Shown: one piece after another, positions 24,418 through 31,895 of the stretch | Position numbering within the stretch: the stretch's first letter is position 1 | Layout: each line of letters opens with the position of its first letter | Origin: an uncultured Planctomycetia bacterium | GTDB lineage: Bacteria; Planctomycetota; Phycisphaerae; Phycisphaerales; SM1A02 | DNA length: 34,875 nucleotides | Assembly (NCBI GenBank): GCA_937919205.1 | Contig: CALFOZ010000128.1 | Span: 1 to 34,875 of the forward strand | Direction: 5' to 3' | Position numbers and translations under genes: made by a program | The notes under the pieces: model-generated | What the model saw: the letters and a program-made list of their open reading frames with translations, nothing else | Database searches by the model: none | Told to the model about the DNA's origin: nothing

Positions 24418-25578
24418 TCATTGAGCGTTTGGAGTGAGAAGTGCGACAAGAAAGGCTTCGACCCATGGGTTGCCCAAGAATGAAACAGCGCACGCGATGG
24501 CCAAGTATGGTCCATAGGGAATTTCCTGCGACTGGATTCCACGGATTCGGTTCAATCCACCGGAAATCGCCAACCATGTAAGCGCGATGAAGGGCGCCAT
24601 GAAAAAAGTGATCACGGCGATCTTCCAACCCAGCGTGGCACCCGCCGCGCCCAGAATGTGCACATCGCCCAAACCCATGGCCTCGCGGCCAAACGCCAGC
24701 GAGGCAAGGATGCGCGTGAACCAGATCAGCGCGGCCCCCACAAGAAATCCAAACGAGCACATTCCATACACGGCGAATGTGACGCCGTCACAGCGCTCTT
24801 GAATGATTTCAAATTGGCCCAGCCAGTAGCCAAGAGCGAACGCGCCAATGATGGGAAGTAAAAAATAAATTTCCTTCAGCATCTCGCTGCGGATTAAGCT
24901 TGCGGGAATAATTTCTTGCTCATAATCAATAACACTGCGTGGGATCACCCCGCGCCACAGCAGAACGTTTGACATAAGTAAGCCAACCATTGCCACAACC
25001 GCGGCGACGCACAATCGAGTGGGCAAGATGTCCATCCCCCATCGACCGCGAGGAAATGCCTCCGCAACCGACGGCACCAACGCTTGCATTCTCCACAACA
25101 CAAACGCGGCAATCGTTGTAGCGGCCGTCATGCGAATGGGAACAAAAAATGTGCGCGCGTCGATCAGCGACACGGTGGCAAGAGTGGACCAACAAATTAA
25201 AATCGCAATCAGCGCGGGCAAGGTTGCGATGGGCCCATTGCGGGTCCACCACCATGCTTGCTCAGTGGCTGGAAACCGCCACGGACCCGCGTACAACATC
25301 AGATATGTGGCGAAGAACAACGCGCCCATAGCCAGTTCAACCACAACATGCTCAAAGCCAAAACTGGTGCGGCATGTGCGGCAACGGCCACGCAGAATTA
25401 AGCATGAAAGCACGGGGATATTTTCAAACCACGCCAACGAGCGCCCGCACGCGCCGCAGTGGCTTTCGGGTTGGATAATTCCCTGGCCGCGCGGCAAGCG
25501 CCAGGCGATGAGATTGATGAAACTGCCAACGCACGCGCCGGCGGCGAAGACAAAAAAACCTTGCACCAAATGCGGCAA
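24418..25578 (-). CDS. Prepilin peptidase / N-methyltransferase (A24)
   Basis: A 386-residue membrane protein that cleaves and N-methylates type IV pilin-like proteins. The N-terminal domain has GACVGSFINLIAWRLPRG and the zinc-type pairs Cys41/Cys44 (CGAC) and Cys66/Cys69 (CRTC). The catalytic Asp residues are probably Asp140 (LIDARTFFVP) and Asp305 (MGLGDVHIL). The stretch between them is about 165 residues, more than twice the usual, and contains a second ID-x6-P-like motif (VIDYEQEIIP, Asp218). The start at 25578 is TTG; a GTG at 25566 is an alternative, and neither has a clear ribosome binding site. It is the third gene of the xseA-xseB run; no pilin gene is in the window. Confidence 0.9.
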   Translation of the reverse strand: MPHLVQGFFVFAAGACVGSFINLIAWRLPRGQGIIQPESHCGACGRSLAWFENIPVLSCLILRGRCRTCRTSFGFEHVVVELAMGALFFATYLMLYAGPWRFPATEQAWWWTRNGPIATLPALIAILICWSTLATVSLIDARTFFVPIRMTAATTIAAFVLWRMQALVPSVAEAFPRGRWGMDILPTRLCVAAVVAMVGLLMSNVLLWRGVIPRSVIDYEQEIIPASLIRSEMLKEIYFLLPIIGAFALGYWLGQFEIIQERCDGVTFAVYGMCSFGFLVGAALIWFTRILASLAFGREAMGLGDVHILGAAGATLGWKIAVITFFMAPFIALTWLAISGGLNRIRGIQSQEIPYGPYLAIACAVSFLGNPWVEAFLVALLTPNAQ

Positions 25579-25622
25579 GAGAATCGTGAGGCGCTCCGTT
25601 ATTGCATTGGCAAGCGTGCTGA

Positions 25623-25898
25623 TTATTCCGGCTCCTGCTTGCTCAACGCGTCGGCGGTCAGGGTTTGAATTCGCTTGGTGGCGTTGTCAAGAATGCCACG
25701 GCAATGATTGGACAACGCGCGGCCGCGCTCGAAAGCCTTCAAACTGTCCTCCAGCGAAATGGCGCCGCTTTCCAGTTGATCCACTATGGATTCAAGTTGC
25801 TTCATGGCGTCCTCGTAGCCCAAGTTGGAAATGGCGGGATCCGCGCTGGCCAGGTCGCCTGCTTTGTCCAATGATTTTTCATTTGATGTTTTTGCCAT
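25623..25898 (-). CDS. xseB: Exodeoxyribonuclease VII small subunit
   Basis: A 91-residue helical protein matching XseB: YEDAMKQLESIVDQLESGAI (about 28-47), then SLEDSLKAFERGRALSNHCR. Several copies bind each XseA to form exonuclease VII, which degrades single-stranded DNA from both ends. It starts nine bases after the xseA stop, so the two are co-expressed. An Asp/Ala-rich N-terminal extension of about 25 residues precedes the conserved part. Confidence 0.95.
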   Translation of the reverse strand: MAKTSNEKSLDKAGDLASADPAISNLGYEDAMKQLESIVDQLESGAISLEDSLKAFERGRALSNHCRGILDNATKRIQTLTADALSKQEPE

Positions 25899-25907
25899 GG
25901 TTGAAAT

Positions 25908-27338
25908 CTACCCGCCCTTCTCTATTTGTGATTGAAGTTCGCCGTCACCCAAGATGGTGTGAATCACATCGCCTGGCTTGACGCCGCTAACACTGCGCAG
26001 AAGTTTGCCGTCGCTTGTCTTAGTGATGGAATAGCCGCGCGCCAATGTTCCTTGCGGACCCACCGCTTGCAGTTGCGCGGCCATGGCTTGTACGTCGCGG
26101 TTGGCGCGCGCAAGCCATTGATTCATGGACATGTCAAGGCGCTGGCGCGTGGCGTGCGCCTTGGCTTGTGATCGAGCAAGCAGTGTTGCTGGCGAAGTGG
26201 CTTGCAAGCGCGTGGAAAGTTCCAGCGTGGCGCGGCGCGCGCGTTCAATGCGCGCCATCATTGTGGCTGGAAATTGCTTACAAAGATGCTCCAACTTAGC
26301 GCGCGGCATAAGCACAAGTTGCGCCGGATCACGCAGACATGGACGACTGGAAACTTGCGTGAGCGCGCGCGATTTCAACTGGCAACATTGCAACAATGAT
26401 TGGCGCAAGGAAGAATTGACAAAGTCCAATTGCTGACGCAACTCGCCGCGGTCTGGAAGAATTCGATTCATGGCCGCCGTGGGCGTGCTGGCGCGCACAT
26501 CGGCCACCAATTCTATGACGGAGGTGTCGGACTCATGACCAATGGCCGCGACAACAGGCGTGGTGCAGTTGTACACCGCGTCCGCGATCAGGCGATGATT
26601 GAACGCGTCAAGATCCTCGCGGCTTCCACCGCCACGCGTGACCAGAATCACATCAATGCCCATGCGACGCGCGGCAAGATCAACCGCGTGGATTGCGTTT
26701 GAAACTGCGGCCGCGGCATTGAGGCCTTGCACCACAACATCAATGATGGTGATTGCAACAGAGGGAAATTTTCTGGCGGCAACGGCAAGGCAATCTTGCA
26801 GAGCCGCGCCCGAAGCGCTGGTGATTATGGCGATTCCCCGCGGCAACATGGGCAAAGCGCGCTTGCGGGATTCCTCGAAATATCCAAGCTCTTTCAACTG
26901 GGCGCACAGCAAGCGAAACTTGGCATCAAGATCGCCTTGGCCAGTAGCGCGGATGGAATCCACAATGAAGGAAAGTTTGCCGCCCTCGGCGTAATAGTTG
27001 AAGCGCCCCTCCACCACAACTTGCAGTCCATCTGCCAATGCAATTTTTATGCTTGGCGCTTTTGATTTCCACACTACGCAATGAAGCACGCACTGCGCGT
27101 CTTTGATTGAGAAATACACATGGCCGCTGTTGTTGGGGCCACGGTAACTGGTGACTTCACCTTGAACGGCCAACTTGCCAAGCGCCGAAACTTGCTCGCC
27201 CACCAGTTGCGCGGCCTCGCTCACGTTTAAGGGTCGCGCCGGCTCATTGGTCTTGGCCGCCTTTGTGGCATCGACCGGCGCAGGTTGGTCAAACAGACCG
27301 CCTTGCGCAAATGTTGGATCAAAGGGTGGGCGCTTCAT
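25908..27338 (-). CDS. xseA: Exodeoxyribonuclease VII large subunit
   Basis: A 476-residue catalytic subunit. The OB-fold part is about residues 35-130 (LNVSEAAQLVGEQV, GEVTSYRGPNNSGHVYFSIK). The catalytic domain has GIAIITSASGAALQD, the RGGGSREDLDAFN motif and the conserved AIGHESDTSVIELVADVRAS followed by TPTAA. A helical region that binds XseB follows, and the C-terminus is GTLARGYSITKTSDG. The ATG at 27338 has AGAGAAG upstream and a sensible N-terminus. A TTG at 27401 would add 21 residues. Exonuclease VII works in mismatch repair and clearing of single-stranded DNA. It is divergent from recG. Confidence 0.96.
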   Translation of the reverse strand: MKRPPFDPTFAQGGLFDQPAPVDATKAAKTNEPARPLNVSEAAQLVGEQVSALGKLAVQGEVTSYRGPNNSGHVYFSIKDAQCVLHCVVWKSKAPSIKIALADGLQVVVEGRFNYYAEGGKLSFIVDSIRATGQGDLDAKFRLLCAQLKELGYFEESRKRALPMLPRGIAIITSASGAALQDCLAVAARKFPSVAITIIDVVVQGLNAAAAVSNAIHAVDLAARRMGIDVILVTRGGGSREDLDAFNHRLIADAVYNCTTPVVAAIGHESDTSVIELVADVRASTPTAAMNRILPDRGELRQQLDFVNSSLRQSLLQCCQLKSRALTQVSSRPCLRDPAQLVLMPRAKLEHLCKQFPATMMARIERARRATLELSTRLQATSPATLLARSQAKAHATRQRLDMSMNQWLARANRDVQAMAAQLQAVGPQGTLARGYSITKTSDGKLLRSVSGVKPGDVIHTILGDGELQSQIEKGG

Positions 27339-27417
27339 TGCATGGCTTCTCTTGTGAGTATCGTACGAGGGAGTTGGCGTGATTTGCGAATAGTGGAACA
27401 AAGAAATGCAATTGATG

Positions 27418-27430
27418 ATGAATCATTCAT
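27418..27430. promoter_or_regulatory. Palindrome in the xseA-recG promoter region
   Basis: ATGAAT and ATTCAT flank a single central base, making a 13-base near-perfect palindrome in the divergent gap between xseA and recG. It could be an operator for a dimeric regulator shared by the two DNA-processing genes. A short palindrome in AT-rich sequence can also arise by chance. Confidence 0.3.
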
Positions 27431-27476
27431 ATATTTCAACGGCATGAAGAACATCAAGAAGGCGAACTGAAACACA

Positions 27477-29753
27477 ATGGCTCAGAACACCGGCGCGAAC
27501 AACATCAACGCCAAGACCGCGCTTGCTGATATTGAAGGCATTGGCGCGCGCTTGGTTGAGCGCCTGAACGCCTTTGAATTGCGCAGTGCGGGCGATGTGG
27601 TGCGCCACTTTCCAATGCGCCACGAGCGCAAGTTAGCGGAGCGAAGCATTTTGCAAACACAACTGCAAGTGGCCGATGAGCAAGCGGTGATTCGCATTCG
27701 CGGCTCCGTGGCCACGGTTCGTGTGCGCCGCGGCCGCGCCACCATGGTTGAAGCCACGCTTGAAGATGATTCGAGCAGTGCGCGCTTGGTGTGGTTCAAC
27801 GCGGGTTGGATGCGCGACAAAATTCATCCAGGCGATACAGGCGTGGCGGAAGGCCGCGCCAAAGTACGCAATGGTTTTTTGGAGTTGGGAAATCCGCGCT
27901 GGATTCCAGACCATGTTGCAAGCGACACCTTGGCGCAGCGCGCGGAGTCCGCAGCTGCGACAACAAGTGCGACCTCGAATGCGCCAATAAGTGCGCCAAC
28001 GAATGCGACAACAAGTGCGACAACAAGTGCGCCAATAAGTGCGACCACGAATTCGCCCACCATTCCTCGCATCAATCCCCCGCTGCTTGATGTGGCGCAG
28101 GATCAACTGCGCGCAATTTATCCAGCGTCGGAGAATCTGCTCTCCAGCGAAATTGAAAGCGTGGTTGCAAAAGTTCTTGAGCCCGTGTGCGCCACCATTG
28201 AGGACCCGCTTCCAATTGCGTTTCGACAAGAGCGTGGTTTGATCGCGCTTGCGGACGCGTATCGCTTGTACCACCAAGCGCGCGATGAAGATGATGTAGC
28301 CGCGGCGCGCAAGCGCTTGGCCTTTGACGAATTGTTCCTGTTGCAACTTGGCGTCATGATGCGGCGCGCGCAACTTCGCTCACGCACTCGCGCGTTGCCG
28401 CTGAAACTTGAACCCAAAATAAACGCGCACATTCGCTCGCGCATTCCTTTTGTGCTGACGCCAGAACAAGACCGCGTGATTGGCGAAATCGTGGCGGACA
28501 TGGGTCAGCCCTTCGCCATGAACCGCCTTCTGCAAGGCGACGTGGGTAGCGGAAAAACCGCGGTGGCCGTGTACGCCATGTTGCTTGCGGTGGCGCATGG
28601 ATTTCAAGCGGCGTTGGTGGCGCCCACGGAACTTCTTGCCGAACAACATTACGCCGTGCTTGGCGCCATGCTTAAAGGAAGCCAAGTTCGCATTGCATTT
28701 ATCACCGGTTCAAATACCAGCGCCGAGCGTCGCGAGCGTGTGGCTGGCTTGGCTACTGGAAAGTTTGACATTGCCATTGGCACGCACGCTCTGCTTGAGG
28801 GCGGCGTCGCGTTTCGCAACCTTGCAGTTGCCGTGATCGATGAGCAACATCGCTTCGGCGTAAAACAGCGCGCGGCCATTCGCCAGAAAGGTCAAGGCGA
28901 ATTGCCAGTGGTGCCGCACACATTGGTCATGACGGCCACACCTATTCCACGCACGCTTGCCATAACGCTGTACGGAGATTTGGACACCAGCGTGTTGCGC
29001 GGCGCGCCGCCTGGGCGCACTCGCATTATCACGCGCGTGGTGGCTCCAGAAAAAGCGCCCGAGGTGTATTCATATTTGCGCACGCGCTTGGAGCGCGGTG
29101 AGCAGGCGTATGTGGTTGTGCCCGCCGTTGAAGAATCTGATTTGGGTTTGAAAGATGTCGCCAATCATTTGCGCTATTTGCAAGAAGGCCCATGGAAAGG
29201 CTTAAAATTGGCTGGTTTGCACGGCGCCATGGCTCGCGATGAACGCGACGCAACCATGAACGCGTTTCGCGCAGGCACAGTGCAGGCGTTGGTGGCCACC
29301 ATTGTGATTGAAGTTGGCGTGGATGTTTCCAACGCCAGCGTGATGGTGGTCGAACATGCGGATCGCTTTGGCTTAGCGCAACTGCATCAACTTCGTGGGC
29401 GCGTTGGCCGCGGTAGCACGCAAAGTTTGTGCGTGTTTCTTGGTGAGTCAACCACCGATGATGGCAAGCAACGATTGGAGGCCATCGGCAACACCGACGA
29501 TGGATTTGTGATCGCGGAAACTGATTTGCGCATTCGCGGCCCAGGTGAAGTTTTTGGAAGCCGTCAATCTGGTTTGCCGCCATTTCAAATTGCCAACTTG
29601 GCGACCGACGGCGAACTGTTGCGCGTGGCGCGCGAGGACGCTCATGCGTGGATTGAAAAAGATCCCGAGCTTGGCGCGCCCGGCGTTGCCACGCTGAAAA
29701 ATAAATTATGGCTCACTTATGGCAAGGCGCTTGGCCTAGGCGATGTGGGTTAA
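27477..29753 (+). CDS. recG: ATP-dependent DNA helicase RecG
   Basis: A 758-residue helicase that remodels stalled forks and Holliday junctions. The N-terminal wedge/OB domain starts with LADIEGIGARLVERLNAFEL and includes IRGSVATVRVRRG. The helicase core has Walker A GDVGSGKTAVA (about 354), APTELLAEQHY, the RecG-type motif II DEQHRFG (about 454), MTATPIPRTLA, GLHGAMARDERDA and the GRVGRG motif VI. The C-terminus holds RGPGEVFGSRQSG. An unusual Ala/Thr/Ser/Pro insertion (about residues 160-195), encoded by tandem 12-nt repeats, sits in the wedge domain. An eight-codon ORF (MKNIKKAN, 27444-27470) ends six bases before the ATG and could act in translational coupling. Confidence 0.96.
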   Translation: MAQNTGANNINAKTALADIEGIGARLVERLNAFELRSAGDVVRHFPMRHERKLAERSILQTQLQVADEQAVIRIRGSVATVRVRRGRATMVEATLEDDSSSARLVWFNAGWMRDKIHPGDTGVAEGRAKVRNGFLELGNPRWIPDHVASDTLAQRAESAAATTSATSNAPISAPTNATTSATTSAPISATTNSPTIPRINPPLLDVAQDQLRAIYPASENLLSSEIESVVAKVLEPVCATIEDPLPIAFRQERGLIALADAYRLYHQARDEDDVAAARKRLAFDELFLLQLGVMMRRAQLRSRTRALPLKLEPKINAHIRSRIPFVLTPEQDRVIGEIVADMGQPFAMNRLLQGDVGSGKTAVAVYAMLLAVAHGFQAALVAPTELLAEQHYAVLGAMLKGSQVRIAFITGSNTSAERRERVAGLATGKFDIAIGTHALLEGGVAFRNLAVAVIDEQHRFGVKQRAAIRQKGQGELPVVPHTLVMTATPIPRTLAITLYGDLDTSVLRGAPPGRTRIITRVVAPEKAPEVYSYLRTRLERGEQAYVVVPAVEESDLGLKDVANHLRYLQEGPWKGLKLAGLHGAMARDERDATMNAFRAGTVQALVATIVIEVGVDVSNASVMVVEHADRFGLAQLHQLRGRVGRGSTQSLCVFLGESTTDDGKQRLEAIGNTDDGFVIAETDLRIRGPGEVFGSRQSGLPPFQIANLATDGELLRVAREDAHAWIEKDPELGAPGVATLKNKLWLTYGKALGLGDVG
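27957..28052 (+). repeat. Eight tandem 12-nt coding repeats inside recG
   Basis: Eight consecutive imperfect 12-base units, typified by GCGACAACAAGT, encode the tetrapeptides ATTS, ATSN, APIS, APTN, ATTS, ATTS, APIS and ATTN. The unit keeps the frame, and the variants recur in a pattern (APIS twice, ATTS three times), which suggests whole blocks were duplicated. Confidence 0.9.
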
Positions 29754-29810
29754 GCAGGTATTTGAAATCTAAATAGGACAATCCTGACATCGCATCCGCA
29801 ATACAAATTC

Positions 29811-29865
29811 ACAACGCATTATTTCTATGTGAACTTGCGCCGTAGATGTGAACCAGATGCGTTGT
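29811..29865 (+). promoter_or_regulatory. Inverted repeat in the leader of the ABC operon
   Basis: ACAACGCAT (29811-29819) and ATGCGTTGT (29857-29865) are perfect 9-base arms around a 37-base loop, ending ten bases before the ABC ATPase start. Within the loop the octamer ATGTGAAC occurs twice (29827-29834 and 29846-29853). It may be an RNA leader structure or a protein binding region; no known riboswitch is recognised. No Shine-Dalgarno sequence is seen. Confidence 0.4.
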
Positions 29866-29875
29866 CTGCGCTACT

Positions 29876-30574
29876 ATGACATCAATGAGCCATGCCCTGC
29901 AACTTGCCAATGTGACCTTTGACTACGGCGAAGATTTTTCCTTGTCGATCAAGGAACTCAGCCTAAACAAAGGCGAAATGGCGCTTATTTCTGGCGGCTC
30001 CGGCTCTGGCAAAAGTACATTGCTATGGCTGATCGCTGGCTTACTTCGCGCCACAAGTGGTTCCATTACAGTGGCAGGCGAACGCATGGATGGTGTCAGC
30101 GAAAGCGCCGCCGACCGCATTCGCGCGCGCCACATTGGGCTTGTGTTTCAAACGCATCACTTGCTTCCGGAATTTTCCGCGCAAGACAATGTGTCCTTGG
30201 CGTTGATGGCCGCGGGCGAACCAGAAAATACGCATGCATCACGCGCGCGCGAACTGTTGAACAAACTTGGCATTGAACGCGTGCATGTTCCAGTTGCAAA
30301 TTTAAGCGTGGGCCAACAGCAACGTGTGGCCGTGGCGCGCGCCATTGTGTGCAAACCAACTATTGTTCTGGCTGACGAACCAACCGCAAGCCTAGATGAA
30401 GTAAACGCAAGCCAAGCCATGGATTTAATTCAACAAGCATGCCGCGAGGCTGGAGCCGCGTTGTTGTGCGCCAGCCATGACCGCGCCATGCAGTCACGCT
30501 TTGAACGCGTGATCCAAGTTGATTCATTCGTCTCCACCGCGCGCGCAGGAACAAAGTCCGGAGCTCGCGCATGA
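29876..30574 (+). CDS. ABC transporter ATPase (MacB/LolD type)
   Basis: A 232-residue ATPase. Walker A is GGSGSGKS (40-47), then the Q-loop in GLVFQTHHLLPEFSAQDNVS, the signature LSVGQQQRVAVARAI, Walker B IVLADEPTASLDE and the switch His in CASHDRAM. The sequence and the following FtsX-like permease place it in the LolD/MacB group, which drives mechanotransmission rather than classic import. A second Met, at residue 4, could be the start. Its stop TGA overlaps the ATG of a 17-codon mini-ORF at the duplicated junction. It is the first gene of an operon with the permease and the DUF3299-type protein. Confidence 0.93.
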   Translation: MTSMSHALQLANVTFDYGEDFSLSIKELSLNKGEMALISGGSGSGKSTLLWLIAGLLRATSGSITVAGERMDGVSESAADRIRARHIGLVFQTHHLLPEFSAQDNVSLALMAAGEPENTHASRARELLNKLGIERVHVPVANLSVGQQQRVAVARAIVCKPTIVLADEPTASLDEVNASQAMDLIQQACREAGAALLCASHDRAMQSRFERVIQVDSFVSTARAGTKSGARA

Positions 30575-30636
30575 ATGACATTTCAAATTCATGCTCGCAC
30601 AATTTGTCTGGAGCTCGCGCATGAATGACATTTCAA
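30556..30636 (+). repeat. 50-bp tandem duplication at the ATPase/permease junction
   Basis: A 31-base segment (30556-30586) recurs at 30606-30636 with one mismatch, so the period is 50 bp. Each copy includes GAGCTCGCGCATGAATGACA, the ATGA stop-start overlap and the first codons of the permease. The simplest history is a duplication of the ATPase end and permease start. Confidence 0.9.
30571..30624 (+). CDS. 17-codon mini-ORF bridging ATPase and permease
   Basis: The first-copy ATG (30571) overlaps the ATPase stop as ATGA and opens MNDISNSCSHNLSGARA. It ends at a TGA (30622-30624) that overlaps the second-copy ATG of the permease, again as ATGA. The first five residues equal those of the permease and the last four those of the ATPase. 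It is a product of the 50-bp duplication, probably with no function as a peptide, but it could keep ribosomes coupled across the junction. Confidence 0.45.
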   Translation: MNDISNSCSHNLSGARA

Positions 30637-31895
30637 TTGTCGTGAAAAGTTTGCGCTCCCGCCAACTCAGCACCATCATCACCGCAGTAAGCGTTGCCGT
30701 GGCCACTGCGTTGCTACTGACCATGCTTTCACTGCGCACCGCAAGTTTTGAGGCATTTCAGAGGGGAACTGGCACAACGCACTTGCTTGTCAGCGCCGAC
30801 TCCAGCCCGCTGACCGCTGTGCTTAACGGCGTGTTCTACGCCAACGCTCCAAGCAATCCAATTGCGTGGGCCAAATATCAGGAAATTAAAAACGCATTTC
30901 CTTATGACTGGACCGTTGCCACTCAGCAAGGCGATTCATTCCGCGGCTTTCCCGTGGCCGCGGTTGGTCCGGAATTTTTCACCCGCTTTGAGCCAGTGCG
31001 CGGCGAGCCGTGGCAATTGGCGCAGGGACAATTTCCAAGCAAGCCATTTGAAATTTGCCTGGGATCAACCGCGGCGGCGGGCAGTGGTTTGCGCCTTGGC
31101 CAAAAAGTATTTTTAACCCATGGCTCTGGTACAAGCCGCGAAGGCGAGCACGCGCACGAGCACGCCGAGTATCCATTCACCGTGGTTGGCATTTTGCAAC
31201 CCAGCGGTTCGGCGCATGACCGCGTGGTATTCACCGACTTAGACAGCAGTTGGATTTTGCACGCGCATGACAGGCGCGAGCGCGAGGGAGTTGAGGGATT
31301 GACCACCCTTGCCGATCTGAAAGATGAAGATCGCAAGATCACTGGTATTTTACTGCGTTTACCAACTAGACCAGGCCGCGACGCCAGCGCCGCCATTCAA
31401 CAACAATTTGACGCCTTGCGACGCGACACCAGCATTGTGGTGGCGCAACCGGCGCAACAAATTGATCGTCTACGTTCCATCATTGGAAATGTCGACGAAT
31501 TGTTTATCGCACTTGGCATTGCGGTGTTGCTGTCCAGCGGTATTTCAATTTTGCTTTCCATGCACAACTCAATGGCGGAGCGGCGCAAACAAATCGCGCT
31601 GTTGCGCGCGCTTGGCGTGGCGCGCATGCGAATCACGGCAATGATTTTAACCGAGGCCACGCTGATTGGTTTCGCTGGCGCCATTGGCGGATGTGTGTTG
31701 AGTTTGATTGGCAACGCCATTGCCTCGGGCGCGCTCAAGGCGCGCATTGGCCTGGTTGTGGATCCCACACTTGATCCACGAAGCACCGTGATTATTGTTG
31801 CGGGCGCGATTGTGTTGTCGGCGCTTGCAGGCGTGTTGCCGGCGATCACCGCGTACCGAACTGCTGTGGCGGACAATTTAAGACCGGAGGCGTGA
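30621..31895 (+). CDS. FtsX-like ABC transporter permease with His cluster
   Basis: A 424-residue permease of the FtsX/MacB type. One membrane helix near residues 17-38 (STIITAVSVAVATALLLTML) is followed by a large periplasmic domain (about 45-290) and three helices at the C-terminus, including ALGIAVLLSSGISILLSMHN and the RKQIALLRALGVARMRI coupling segment. The periplasmic part has a His cluster, LTHGSGTSREGEHAHEHAEY (His167, 177, 179, 181), followed by PFTVVGILQPSGSAHDR. Together with the DUF3299 neighbour this suggests a link to metal ions, as an inference. The start at 30621 comes from the second junction copy; an in-frame ATG at 30591 would add ten residues. The stop overlaps the next gene's ATG by one base. 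Confidence 0.92.
   Translation: MNDISIVVKSLRSRQLSTIITAVSVAVATALLLTMLSLRTASFEAFQRGTGTTHLLVSADSSPLTAVLNGVFYANAPSNPIAWAKYQEIKNAFPYDWTVATQQGDSFRGFPVAAVGPEFFTRFEPVRGEPWQLAQGQFPSKPFEICLGSTAAAGSGLRLGQKVFLTHGSGTSREGEHAHEHAEYPFTVVGILQPSGSAHDRVVFTDLDSSWILHAHDRREREGVEGLTTLADLKDEDRKITGILLRLPTRPGRDASAAIQQQFDALRRDTSIVVAQPAQQIDRLRSIIGNVDELFIALGIAVLLSSGISILLSMHNSMAERRKQIALLRALGVARMRITAMILTEATLIGFAGAIGGCVLSLIGNAIASGALKARIGLVVDPTLDPRSTVIIVAGAIVLSALAGVLPAITAYRTAVADNLRPEA

Noticed and set aside
25019-25981. 320-codon plus-strand ORF
   Set aside because: It overlaps the prepilin peptidase and xseB on the other strand and has a scrambled, Arg/Pro/Thr-rich composition.
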